A DNA stretch of 64,000 bases from Clarkia xantiana subsp. parviflora (lineage: Eukaryota; Streptophyta; Magnoliopsida; Myrtales; Onagraceae): the NCBI GenBank assembly GCA_036873135.1, contig JAPTYO010000009.1, positions 42,052,756 through 42,116,755 of the forward strand, in the 5' to 3' direction. The translations under genes were made by a program, and so were the position numbers. Shown in pieces: positions 42,970 to 53,934 of this stretch (the first letter of the stretch is position 1; each line of letters starts with the position of its first letter). The notes under the pieces are model-generated. The model saw nothing but the letters and a program-made list of their open reading frames with translations. It had not been told where the DNA came from and searched no databases.

Positions 42970-45566
42970 ATGGGTGCTCCAGAGAAGGTAACTATCCTTG
43001 ATCTGCTTACTATTTTCATCGCGAAATTATTCACTCTCTGTAGGTTGATGATCTTTCAGAATACGGCGATTGACAAATCTGTTAGTTAACTCAATTTTTC
43101 GTGTTTTCTTTAATCCTTCATGGGTCATTGGAATATGTCATCTGCTTAGGGAAAAAATTCCCTGTTACAGAATAAAGGAAAAAAAATTGCTCTGATGTGA
43201 TGATTTATGTGTTTTTATTACCGTGAACGGTGTTTTGATCGAATAGTTGCATTGCTTTCGTTCACATCTCGATCGGTAGATGTTTAATTAGTTGAAGCTT
43301 GGGGGCTGTGGCAAAATAGCAAACCTCTGGTGCCTGCGAGATCTCTAAGCCAAAGGATATCAATCTGAATGAATCAATTTACCCATCTTCTTATTAAAGC
43401 GTATCAATTCTCATCTCAAGTTTACTGTTCAGCTTAGTAGGAATGAGTACAGACTTCTTTTAGCAGGAATTTATAAACTGACTTGCTCTTGCTGAAACAG
43501 TTGTGAAACATAAAAGTTCCTTTTGAATCATAATCAACCTGTTAAATCCATCTCCTGATTGGGCCATTTATCTTTTTTACGATTTAAATAGAATTGTAAG
43601 CTTTTAGAGTCATTAAGATTTAAGACTAATACACAACTTTTGGTCGGTTCTACTCAAATTAAAAATGCTCAAATGACATCTTGAATGATCATCCATGGAC
43701 TACAGCTTAGAATGTTGTATGGAGGGTTTCAATTTTTCGTTTTGCTGGTAGGTATTGAAAAGAGTGTATAAACTTACTAATGAACGTGGGGTTCTGGCAA
43801 AGCTCTGAAGCTATTACTTGGCATCATGATAATTTTGGTTAGTTTTGATAGGGTATGCCGCTTGTTTTGTATAATGGGACAGCATTAATATGCGATCCAC
43901 CATTCTACTTATCCGGTTTTATACAGTAGTAGTAACTTTATAGGTTTATTGAACTTTTTGTCTGGAAAATATTCGCCCTGCCACTTGATTAAAGAAGCAA
44001 CTGACGATTCAGTGAAGTTGTCTTTTTTATTTTCTGTACATAGCGGTTATCCATCTAATCCTGCGTCTTATAACAAAATAATTTGAATGATGTTACAAAT
44101 GTAGATATGTCTATATACTTTTCTTCCTTTACTCACGGATGTGACTTAATTTTCTTGCTGTTGTTGTAATGCTTTTGTTTGGCTGTTTTCCTTTCCGAAC
44201 CTTGACCTTCAGGATCCAAGAGAGGAAGTTATTCAAGCTTGGTACATGGATGAAAGTAATGAGGACCAAAGGTTGCCGCACCACCGTCAGCCCAAGGAAT
44301 TTGTTTCCCTGGATAAGTTGGCTGGTAATATATAATTTCCCCTCTAGTAAGAGAGTTTCATACATTTTTAGACTTTTAGCTAGCTGCTTGCTAACCATCA
44401 TCTTCAATATGATAGAGCTCGGTGTCCTTAGTTGGAGACTAGATGCTGATAAGTACGAGACAGATGAAGAGTTGAGGAAGATCCGTGAAGAGCGTGGCTA
44501 TTCTTACATTGTATGTATACCTTCAACTTTATACTGCATCTCTACTTAGAAAAAAGCCAGAACTTGATTATGCTTATACAAAATTATCGGCCATTTTGAC
44601 CTTAATATTTGAACGTGATAGAGCTCTCCACGTTTGAACATGATTATTTGAACTTCAAGTTTTAGATTCTGTCAGTATATTACTTTCACTGTATACTTTT
44701 TTGTTGTTGAGACATGACATATTACAAGATAGTGACATCTCAGTTTGAGTAATTTAGCCTTAGATCAGATGGCTTCATGAGGACTCCTAAGTTGTTCTAT
44801 GCTCCGGAATGTCTTGAATTTTTAATTCTACTTGTATATTTTCCATAATAAATATAAATATGGTTATAATCTAAAGTAGACAACTAATAATGATAAGTTC
44901 AGGACTTTTGTGAAGTTTGCCCTGAAAAGCTTGCGAACTACGAGGAGAAGATAAAAAACTTCTTTGAGGAGCATCTCCACACAGATGAGGAGATCCGTTA
45001 CTGTGTTGGAGGGAGTGGTAAGTAGTAGAGTAGGAGTTATTGATTTGGATTGACAGTAGTTGTTTTGAGGAATGAGGTAATAATGTATTGTGTGTTGTTG
45101 AAGGTTATTTTGATGTAAGGGATGGTAACGAGGCATGGATCCGTGTTTGGGTGAAGAAGGGTGGAATGATTGTTTTGCCTGCAGGGATATACCACCGTTT
45201 CACTTTAGATACAGACAACTATATCAAGGTAGCTTCTACTTTCTTTATATCATTGGTGTTGAGTTGTAACAACCGGTCGGTCGGTCATTTAGGTGTTAAA
45301 TGAAAAGAGGAGATTGATGATGTTATTGGTTGCACTTGCAGGCGATGCGTCTGTTTGTTGGTGATCCAGTTTGGACTCCATTCAACCGCCCTCATGATCA
45401 TTTGCCAGCTAGGTATTTCTTTATTTTAATTAATTTGCATGTTTGTTGGCACAACTGTGTGTGTGTGTTTGTTTATTTCTTTCTTTCCCCCATCTTTCTC
45501 AGGAAGGAGTATCTTCAATCCTTTGGACTCAAGGACACCGGTGCTGTTGATGCTGTAGCACCATGA
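42970..45566 (+). CDS. ARD: Acireductone dioxygenase (ARD), seven exons, 199 aa
   Basis: Exons: 42970-42987, 44213-44324, 44416-44510, 44903-45017, 45104-45228, 45342-45412, 45503-45566; all introns are GT-AG, total 600 nt. In the methionine salvage (Yang) cycle the Fe-bound enzyme oxidises acireductone with O2 to formate and 2-keto-4-methylthiobutyrate, recycling the methylthio group left from ethylene, nicotianamine and polyamine synthesis. The protein begins [20 protein letters not shown]. The metal ligands of the cupin fold are visible as H99, H101 and E105 ([12 protein letters not shown]) and H144 (PAGIYHRF). No signal peptide, so cytosolic or nuclear. Full family length and no disrupting change. 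It is the only host gene in the window. Intron 1 is long (1.2 kb). Confidence 0.97.
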
Positions 45567-45615
45567 AATGAAATGCACCGATTGTTGCCTAGTATTTCTC
45601 TGCCTCTATTATATA

Positions 45616-45637
45616 AATAAATAAATAATTTAATAAA
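45616..45637 (+). terminator. Polyadenylation signal region of ARD
   Basis: Overlapping AATAAA motifs 50-70 bp after the stop codon (ATAAATAAATAAATAATTTAATAAA). Confidence 0.6.
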
Positions 45638-45945
45638 GTTACACACACCCATATCTGCTATCTACTTGTAGTACTCCTTATATATACGGAGACTATATTG
45701 TATTGTGTTGTGTGGCTTCAAACTCTCCCCGGAGAATATAGTAGACGTTGGTATTTTAAGATGTCATTTTTACTTCTACTTTGTGGCTAATGCATGTGTG
45801 CGGTGGTTTCGTTTTCGCTGCCTCAATGATCCTTTACTGCGTGTACTCGTTATTCCTCTTTCAGAAAGGTGTGTTTTGTGGAGGAAAAAACTGTGTTAGT
45901 TTTTTTTTTTTAATTACGAATTTTAAATATCTTGGGACATTTACA

Positions 45946-45947
<2 letters not shown>

Positions 45948-45986
<39 letters not shown>
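45948..45986. repeat. AT dinucleotide microsatellite
   Basis: About 18 AT units between the ARD 3' flank and copia element F. Confidence 0.9.
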
Positions 45987-45987
<1 letters not shown>

Positions 45988-46527
45988 TACAAAAAACATA
46001 TCTTTTTCCAAAGGATCAATCTAGTTTCATCGTATACATAAACCAATGATGAGAGCTTCAATGGAAGCTTCCTGCTATAAATGGAAGCTTCAATGTAATC
46101 TTCTTCTTCAAGTAATTGAGAAGTGAGCTATTGAGATCCTTTGTTCTCTGTTCAGATAATTTTTCCATCTTTGATTCAATTTTATCATGGTATCAAAGCT
46201 TGTTAGATCTACACTCGTAGTTTTATTTCTCTTCTTCCGATTTGTGTCATTGTTAGCGATATCTGAATTACCGGGAAATGCTTGGCCACAACTCGGATCT
46301 CTACCAACAGCAAGTGGAGGTGCTAACAATGGAGGAGTTGGAGGAAGCAATGCGGCTCGATTTGGAAATAATACTCCTCCTAATCGGAATCAACAAAATC
46401 AGCCTTAGTCACAGAGAACGGCAGCAAATGCACAACTATATTTTTTTTTTGCCAAGCGGACAACGATATTGAAGATTGATTATCTCACCAGTTGCAACAA
46501 CTATTAGGTTTTGGTTTGATCGAAGTC

Positions 46528-48259
46528 CAGGCACGGATCTACAGAAGGCTCAAAGGGGGCAAGTGCCCCGAACTCCATAAATGTTCTATATATGTAGATT
46601 GTGATTTTAAATTATTTTTGTAGTTCTTTAAGTTTTCCCCCTCTGAAAATCAGTCAAAACAAGTCTAACTTCCTACTTGCAAAATCTAAAGCTTCACTAC
46701 ATGGTGGTTTTAGTTTGAAGAAGTAGCAGTTGCAGCCTTGAAGAAGAAGAAGAAGATTGAAAAAAAGTAGGATAGAGGGAGGTTGAAAAAGTATGAGAAA
46801 GAGAAATAAAATAATAAAAATGATAATATATAGGGTTAACATGTGTTTTAGTCCATGATGCTTGATAATTTTTGAGTTTTGGTCCATGATTTTTTTTTGC
46901 CTAGTTCCGGTCTCATATGTTTGCATATTTTTCTAGTTTTGGTGTCAACTTGCCCCTAATTGGATTAGGTCCAATTGGACTAGTCCTGGGCTAGCCCAAG
47001 GCTAGGTCGATCCCAGTTGGGGTCGCCTGGGTCCGGCGACCCCGACCATGGTCGGACACAGTCCTGGGCTAGCCTAGAGCTAGGTCAATTGGACTTAGTT
47101 GTCCAATTTGAGGTCAATTTTAAAAATTTGGGACTAAACTGAACAAAAAAAAGAGTTGGGGAAGTATTAGAGGGACTAAAAATTGAACAAAGTTAAAAGT
47201 TTAGGGTGGATCACGTGACTTGCATATGTTACTTAACGGGAAATATGAACGGAATGTAACAGAAAGATCAAAACTAGAAAAAAATGCAAACATATGTGAC
47301 CAAAACTAAGCAAAAAAAAAAAAAAAAAAAACATCATGGACCAAAACTCAAAAGTCGTCAAACATCATGGACCAAAACACCTGTTAACCCTAATATATAT
47401 TATTATATATAAAACACATTGAAGAAAATGAAAAGTTCATAAAAGTAGGAGAAATAAAAATTAAGTAGGAGAGATTGAGAAAAAAAAAGATATATATATA
47501 ATAAATCTAGGGTTATTTTTTCTTTTATATATAAATAATAATAATAAACTAAGAAAATCGAGTGTTCAATTGTTCATTCACTACGTACTATGACTATCTG
47601 GTATCTTATTTTCAATATTAGCAATTATTATAAGTTTTTCATTTTTTCTGGGCAAAGTAAGTTTAATTAATAACTATAATTTATTCATATATGTATGCAT
47701 TAAATTAATCTGATTATGTTTAGAAAGAAAAAGTTAATATAATTTAAAAAGAAAGGTGAGGAAAATATTAAATTTAAATAATTTCACATATTTATTCCAA
47801 TTGAAATTAATTAATTTTATCTAAAGTTAAAATATTATAAAACATTAGGTTTTTAATGCAAAAAAGTATTGTTTAAAATAAGATTTAAGAGGTTGTTGGT
47901 TTATTTAATAGTTGTTTGCAATAAAAATAAGAGTAGTTAAAAACTAAATTGGTTAACTTTCTTATACAAAAATTGATTTTCTATTGTTATTACTTTACTA
48001 GTTATAATAATACTTGAAATAAATCTTATGAAGTTAAAAAATAATATAGATGATAAGTATGGTCGAAGCTACTAAGGCATGATATTCTAATTAGTCTCAA
48101 TTTTTGGTGATGCACAATTTTAACTCAAAAATTGTAAAAAAAATAAAAATGAAAATCGATTTGACCCTTTAAAATTATATATTTGCGTACATAATTTTGT
48201 TTATATAGATTGTTTTGCTCTTATTTAATTCTTGCCCCCACTTTCTGGATCCGTCCCTG
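46528..48259. mobile_element. hAT non-autonomous element (1732 bp) in copia F
   Basis: Perfect 8-bp duplication TCGAAGTC at 46520-46527 and 48260-48267. Ends CAGGCACGGATCT and, inverted, CAGGGACGGATCC, a known hAT-type terminus. The ends continue inverted through GGGGGCAAG. The inside is AT-rich with no transposase; a MULE-MITE is nested at 46833-47390. Confidence 0.93.
46833..47390. mobile_element. Mutator-like foldback MITE (558 bp) in the hAT element
   Basis: Perfect 9-bp duplication TAATATATA (46824-46832, 47391-47399). Ends GGGTTAACATGTGTTTTAGT and, inverted, GGGTTAACAGGTGTTTTGGT; the pairing extends over about 100 bp through GAGTTTTGGTCCATGAT. The centre (46960-47110) has a further inverted GGACTAGTCCTGGGCTAGCC block. 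Confidence 0.92.
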
Positions 48260-48267
48260 TCGAAGTC

Positions 48268-49514
48268 TGATGCATTGCTTTCGAAAAAATAAACTATGTT
48301 TTGTAAATGAAAAATGCTTAAGAGAATCTGTGCCTAAGAATATGCAATTTAGGTGGAATCGTTGTAATGCCATATTAAAGGTTGGCTGACTAGGTCTATT
48401 GCTAAGAATTTGCAGCATGGTTTGGTTTATAGTACCATAACTCTTTCAATCTGGTTAGATTTACATGAGCGTTTCAACAAGATATATGGTACTAGAGTTT
48501 TCCATTTGATAAGGGAGCTATATCGTGTCAAAGAAATATAATCATTGCTGATTTTTTTGAGAATATTAAGATGATTTAAGACGAATTAACAACAGCTGAT
48601 GATATTGTCTTTGTGTGGACTGCCTTATCTCAGTAAAGGTTATTGCAACCAAGGCTAAGTAAAAGCACATGCAGTTCCTTAATGGAATAAAAACTTATGC
48701 TCACACTTATCTGCTCATGATGCACCCACTTTCAACAATTAATTGCTTATTCAGTGTTGATTCATGATGAGAGTCAGAAGATGCTAAGAGAATTAGTCAC
48801 AGATGGTCTCGTGGATTATATTGAACCACCTGCGTCAGTGGATTAGAGAAAAATACTTACAATAAGAACAAAAAGAACTTTTTTTGTAGCTACCCGAATA
48901 GAAGAGGTCACGATGAGGAAATTTGTTGGAAGAAACATGATGTCCCATATCATATCAGGAAGAAGTGGGCTGAGAAGGATAAAGGAAGAGTGACAGATGA
49001 TAACACCTATTTTGAGAAATGAAATGTTTATCATCGAGGAATTAAACATCATCAAATCAATTCACCAGCTCATGACCCCTCTTTGAATGAGCAACTGACA
49101 CAAGCATTAAAGGTCCTAACTCAATTACATGCAAAAGGAATCAAGTAAGAACCTGCTGAAGCAAAAGTGAACATTACATGTACAAAGAACTGTTAATGTG
49201 ATCTCTGATGATTACTAGAGTACTAACAGTGGTGTATCAAATCACATGACATGCAACAAAGATTGGTTGATGAATTTGAAGATAAGTGATCTATCAAATA
49301 AGGCGGTACATCTACGAATGGTAGTTTGTAACCAGTGACTCGTTTTGGTTCATGCATCATTGGATCATTATTACTTCACAAAGTCTTATATTTACCGGAT
49401 TTCAAGTATAACTTGATCTTCTTCTCTCAAATGACAAGGGAACTTGATTATTTGTGGTATTTCTTTATGAAATTGTGGTGTTTCAGGTCAACTCAAATGA
49501 GAAGATGATGGGTG
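48268..49514 (+). pseudogene. Copia F gag and pre-integrase region, decayed
   Basis: Readable in mixed frames: SIWLDLHERFNKIYGTRVFH (UBN2-type gag), a knuckle remnant CSYPNRRGHDEEIC in which the second cysteine is lost, SGVSNHMTCNKDWL near the protease, and LHKVLYLPDFKYNLIFFSQM, the typical sequence before copia integrase. Element E is inserted at 49515. Confidence 0.75.
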
Positions 49515-50345
49515 ATGGACATACACGTGATTCGGGCTCGGTTTTAAATTATCCAGACTTCATACACGCACGGGGCCCACCGCGAAACCCAATTTCAAGC
49601 TAACCGGGGGAAACCGGGCAAGTTTCGAACTTGCCCGGCATCCCTGGGGGGCTTGCCCGGAAATTTCCGGGTAAGTCTAGCTTACCCGGAATTTCCGGGT
49701 AAGCCTAGGCTTACCCGGAGGCTTACCCGGAATTCCGGGTAAGCTCCACACCCGGGGGGTGTCGCGCACACCCCCCATTTTACCTCGGACGTATACGGAG
49801 ACCCGATTTTTAACTAACTCCTATGTGTCCGAGACCTATGTTTCAAAGGCGCGCGCGTCCCGCTCGGGACAGCCGTCTGAGACGCGCGTCAGAGTCCTTT
49901 TCCCCAAAGCTCTCCCCTGTACCCCGGTTCACATTTCCACATCGAACCGGGTCAAAACCGGTTTACGGTCTAAGGTTGCCTATAAATAGCCACCTTGGGG
50001 GTAAACATTTTCAAGTCATTCCAAAATCATTTTAGGCAAGAGTGGGAAAAGCTCTGACCTCTCTCTAGAAAACCCTCTCTTTCTCTCTCTAGAAAACGAC
50101 TAATGTTGATCGTCGGAGTGAGCACACCAAGCACCCCCCCCCCCCCTCTCCACGGGGACTGCTTGGTAACGCTCCTTTCGCAGGTGCAGGCAGACAACCT
50201 TCCCGAGAGCCCGAAGGACTTGCCCTCATTCAGAAGACGAAGCTAAGGCCCGTACGCGACTCTAGAAGACGGACTTAGCTCGCATCCAACCCGAAGACTT
50301 CGACAAGTTATCCAGCGGACAGCCCGCAATAACTTGGTCGAAACA
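49515..50345 (+). repeat. 5' LTR of element E
   Basis: TGATGGACATAC...GGTCGAAACA; TATAAATA at 49981-49988. It contains a run of inverted CTTACCCGGAATTCCGGGTAAG units (about 49655-49745), longer here than in the 3' LTR, and a C-run near 50136-50146 that also differs. Confidence 0.95.
49655..49747. repeat. GC-rich inverted-repeat cluster in the E LTR
   Basis: Several overlapping palindromes of CTTACCCGG / CCGGGTAAG in direct and inverted order. The 3' LTR has fewer (about 59500-59560), explaining most of the 33-bp length difference. Confidence 0.85.
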
Positions 50346-50346
50346 C

Positions 50347-50362
50347 TTGGCGCCGTCTGCGG
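50347..50362 (+). promoter_or_regulatory. Primer-binding site of element E
   Basis: TTGGCGCCGTCTGCGG one base after the LTR; same type as B and D. Confidence 0.8.
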
Positions 50363-50383
50363 ATCACCCACAGAACCAACAGC

Positions 50384-52120
50384 ATGGCAAGCAACGAGCA
50401 GCCACCGCCGACTAAGACGAAGAGAAGAGGACCAGGACGTCCAAGGAAAACTCCGGCTCCGGAGTCAAGCATGAGATCTCCTCCGCAGAGAAACCCCCCG
50501 CAGAGCCAAGGCGAGGCCTCAGTCGCCTCGTCTATGCCGGCAAGAAGCGTACACTCTCGGAGTAACGCGCAAGGGGGCACACAGCAAACCAACGCTCCTC
50601 CAGGCTTCGCCCACCAAACCTTCAACACGCAGGAGCAACCATACGGAATGCCAAACGCTGGAGCATACAACCAAGCACCAGGGGCACAGACTGCGCCTAC
50701 AGTCACCCCGGAAATGATGGCAGCACTCGAACAGCTGCTTCATCTAAGAGAGGCACTGCGCAACCAAGGATACGGGGCGCCACCACCCCCTCCCGCGCAA
50801 CAAGCAAATATGCCCCCGCCACCAAGGCAGGTGCCTCCAATGAACACACCTCAGCAGAGAGGCCCTACAATCTCAAAAACCCCGACCTTTCACGGGAATG
50901 CACAGCAAAACAGGCAGTTCCCCCAACAAGGGACAAGACAGGAGCTCTCACACTCCCAAACACCCTACCAAGCAGGGCCATTCAATGAAGGAGCCTGGAG
51001 GCAGCCGTCTCAAACATTCCAGGGATATCAAGGTGGATATTCTCAGTACAACCCGACGCAGGCGCAATTTCCCCAACAAGGCGCAAGCATGGGACAAGAT
51101 GCATATCAAGATGCATACCCCCCAAATCAGGGTAACCCAATCACCGGGTTGAAGGAGGAGATGCTTGAAAAGCTGATCGAAAAGAAGATAAAGCAAAGGA
51201 AGATGAGAGGGATGAACACATTGGTGGACACCACATCCCACCCTTTCACTGACGAGCTGGTGTACAGTCGCGTCCCAGACGCACTGTATAATCTAAGACC
51301 AGAAAAATACCGAGGCAAGGGAGATCCAATAGAGCATGTGCAGCAGCATGAAGTAATGCTTTTGGGAAGGACAGACAACCCTCACCACATAGCCATGACG
51401 TTCCCCCAAACGTTAGGCGGACCAGCCGCACACTGGCTCTTCTCCCTGCCAAAGCAAAGCATAGACTCGTGGCAGTCCCTCAAAGAAATGTTCATCCAAC
51501 GTTACATGGGAGAACGTTCGATTATCAAAGGATCAAATGCCTTGGATGACGTCAAGCAAGAGTGGAATGAGTCCCTCGCAAGCTACTACATCCGATTCAA
51601 CCAAAACATCTCCGAAATCCAAACGAACATCGCAGAGACAGAAATCATCCATGCCTTTGTCAGAAACCTGGGTAGGCACGGGTACGACTTAGGCCAAAAG
51701 CTTTCTACAAGACCTGCGGAAACAATGGAAGAACTCGTGGCAAGAGTTAAAGAATACATCGATGCTGAGCATTACAAGATGACAGCACGGGACAAGTGGG
51801 GTAAGCCCGGCAACAAGAAAGATGAAAGCAAGCCAGGCCCCCCGAAGCAGAACCAAACCCCCCAACAAAAACAATGGACTCCGCCCCAGAAGAGAACATT
51901 CAACATTGAAGAAGACAAGAATCCAGACGTCAACACCATCGAGCTGATCCCTTTGAATGCTCCCCTGAGCGTCATACTGAAAGAAATGAAAGAACAAAAC
52001 CTCTGGAGAGAGCCATTCGGTTTCAGAAAGGGTCAGCTAGGGAAGGAGCAAGACAAGTGGTGTGAAAGCCACGAAGTCAACGGCCATGAAACAGACGACT
52101 GTAGAAGCCTTAAGTTCTAA
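50384..52120 (+). CDS. Gag of element E
   Basis: ATG 34 bases after the LTR region. Residues 13-24 (KRRGPGRPRKTP) form an AT-hook-like motif. A long Pro/Gln-rich, probably disordered region reaches about residue 260, then the Retrotrans_gag domain (LGGPAAHWLFSLPKQSIDSW; FIQRYMGERSIIKG; NESLASYYIRFNQNISEI; AFVRNLGRHGYDLGQ). Near the end is the knuckle-like CESHEVNGHETDDC. It stops at TAA 52118-52120, but the same frame continues after that TAA and a TGA at 52127-52129 into 52187-53572, so gag and protease were once one frame. Confidence 0.92.
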   Translation: MASNEQPPPTKTKRRGPGRPRKTPAPESSMRSPPQRNPPQSQGEASVASSMPARSVHSRSNAQGGTQQTNAPPGFAHQTFNTQEQPYGMPNAGAYNQAPGAQTAPTVTPEMMAALEQLLHLREALRNQGYGAPPPPPAQQANMPPPPRQVPPMNTPQQRGPTISKTPTFHGNAQQNRQFPQQGTRQELSHSQTPYQAGPFNEGAWRQPSQTFQGYQGGYSQYNPTQAQFPQQGASMGQDAYQDAYPPNQGNPITGLKEEMLEKLIEKKIKQRKMRGMNTLVDTTSHPFTDELVYSRVPDALYNLRPEKYRGKGDPIEHVQQHEVMLLGRTDNPHHIAMTFPQTLGGPAAHWLFSLPKQSIDSWQSLKEMFIQRYMGERSIIKGSNALDDVKQEWNESLASYYIRFNQNISEIQTNIAETEIIHAFVRNLGRHGYDLGQKLSTRPAETMEELVARVKEYIDAEHYKMTARDKWGKPGNKKDESKPGPPKQNQTPQQKQWTPPQKRTFNIEEDKNPDVNTIELIPLNAPLSVILKEMKEQNLWREPFGFRKGQLGKEQDKWCESHEVNGHETDDCRSLKF

Positions 52121-52186
52121 ATCAATTGAATCATACAAGAAGGCGGACTTAAGCACTACGTCGACCAGGGGGGAAAGATCGAAAAG

Positions 52187-53572
52187 GTGAAAAGAAAATT
52201 CACGACAAAGGAGAAAGGAAAAGAGAAGACCACTGACAACCCTCCTCCTAAAAAGAGGGGAGTCGTTAATGTCATTCATGGTGGTCCAGCTGCAGGAGGA
52301 CAAGTCTCCAACACAAGAGATGTCTACGCTGCGCAGGCAAGCACACTCCCCAAGTATGGGAAAAGAAAGAAACCGGAAGAGGAGGACCTCGTGATAGGAT
52401 TCTCGAGAAAAGACATGGCACACATCGTCTACCCACATGATGACGCGTTAGTAATAACGATGGAAATCAACGGGTTCGATGTCAAAAGAATTCTAGTCGA
52501 CGGAGGAAGCTCGTCAGACATCCTCCATATCAACGTCCTCGAACAGCTGGGAATGAAAAGAGAGGACCTGAAGCCGGGAAATTTCCCGTTAGTAAGCTTT
52601 GCTGGAGCTGCTACATACCCACTGGGAATGATCACCCTTCCCACTGTGATAGGAGAGGGATGGAACGCAATGAAAGTCGACATCACTTTCGTGATTGTCG
52701 AAAGCCTTGGCGCTTACAACGGAATTCTCGGAAGAACAACGATAAACCCCTACGAGATGGTGCCCTCAACGGCACATCAAAAGCTGAAATACCGCTTAAG
52801 GGGAGGAATTGGTGAAGTCTTGGGCGATCAGACAACAGCACGAAAATGCTATGTCAACGCCCTAAGATGCAAGAACCGCCTGGACATTGCAGTCATTGAA
52901 AGGGGACAGTGTTCCAAATCTGAAGTCGAAAGGCGATTTGACGAGATGATGAGCAAAGGAGAAAGACTCCCAACACTTCAAACCCCAATGCTCCCAAGCA
53001 TATGGGACATCAAACAAGGAGAGTCAGAATCCATCCAAAACTACTTCAAGCGATTCGCTATTAACGCAACTTCAAGTTTTGCAGACAAGTCAGCCGTGAT
53101 CAATGCCTTTTTCCTGAACATGAACTCACCCACATTTCTCCTATTTGGACGAACACAAGGGTGGAGAACAACCAAGTCTATGGCTGACTTAAAAGAGAAG
53201 ATGGAGACAGCAATCGAAGTCGCAAATGAGCTGGGGTGGTTCAGCCCACCTGCAGAACACGAGGAGGCGCGCGAACAAGAGCGTGCAAGACAAGACTTGA
53301 ACAACAACCAAGATGGAGAATATACACCTCTAAACATAGAGGTGGAAGAGTTGTTCAAGACCATCCTGAAGGATGTTTTACCTCCTCCAAGCGAGATCCG
53401 AATTGCCTTCCTCGGGAAGAATCCAGAAATGTGGTGCCACTATCACAACAAATGGGGTCACAGCACGAATGGCTGCCCCTCTCTTCGCAACAAAATCGAG
53501 GAACTGATCAAACAAGGAGCTCTGCGCTCCTACATTGCATGCAGGAAGCCAGCTTTATCAAACCGTCACTAA
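52187..53572 (+). CDS. Protease plus second gag-like segment of element E (no pol)
   Basis: In frame with the preceding gag apart from two stops. First part: GVVNVIHGGPAAGG, then the aspartic protease (PHDDALVITMEINGFDVKRI; DGGSSSDIL near residue 105; YNGILGRTTINP). Where relatives go on to reverse transcriptase, this frame instead reads MLPSIWDIKQGESESIQNYF, KSAVINAFFLNM, TKSMADLKEKMETAIEVANE and a second knuckle-like WCHYHNKWGHSTNGC followed by KIEELIKQGALRSYI, the layout of the C-terminal half of a Tat gag. It ends at TAA 53570-53572 with no pol behind. The given ATG is internal; the true start is at 50384. Confidence 0.88.
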   Translation: MKRKFTTKEKGKEKTTDNPPPKKRGVVNVIHGGPAAGGQVSNTRDVYAAQASTLPKYGKRKKPEEEDLVIGFSRKDMAHIVYPHDDALVITMEINGFDVKRILVDGGSSSDILHINVLEQLGMKREDLKPGNFPLVSFAGAATYPLGMITLPTVIGEGWNAMKVDITFVIVESLGAYNGILGRTTINPYEMVPSTAHQKLKYRLRGGIGEVLGDQTTARKCYVNALRCKNRLDIAVIERGQCSKSEVERRFDEMMSKGERLPTLQTPMLPSIWDIKQGESESIQNYFKRFAINATSSFADKSAVINAFFLNMNSPTFLLFGRTQGWRTTKSMADLKEKMETAIEVANELGWFSPPAEHEEAREQERARQDLNNNQDGEYTPLNIEVEELFKTILKDVLPPPSEIRIAFLGKNPEMWCHYHNKWGHSTNGCPSLRNKIEELIKQGALRSYIACRKPALSNRH

Positions 53573-53934
53573 GGGAATAACCCTTCCCTTATGACATGCA
53601 CATACTCTATCTTTACTTTTCAAATGCTGAATAGAACGTTTAGGATGGGAGATCAGTTGACTCCATCCATGCACATCCCTTGTAAATAAACAAGAAGACT
53701 AATGAAGTTCACTCCTTGCGTAGGAAAAATCACTATGTAATGGCAAGCTTCCCCGGTCCAATACCAGGAACAAGCCACATACATCACCAACAAAGGCCCT
53801 AACCCTATACGCAGAAAGGGCAACCAACAAGAAAAGCCATCAAAAAGATATCAAAGCAAGACTAAGCGAGGCTCATCACGACAAACCAAAACAAAGGACG
53901 TTTGACGCATACAAGGAGTTGAAGTATCCTCACC
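53573..53934. other. Non-coding stretch after the sense ORF of element E
   Basis: No open frame of note. It links the gag-protease-gag frame to the 131-bp array. Confidence 0.6.

Noticed and set aside
44169..44549. 126-codon ORF over ARD exons 2-3
   Set aside because: Reads through introns in the wrong frame; the spliced ARD model explains the sequence.
46187..46408. ORF starting at the copia F primer-binding site
   Set aside because: Its ATG is part of ATGGTATCAAAGC, the primer site, and the product matches no gag; decayed leader sequence.
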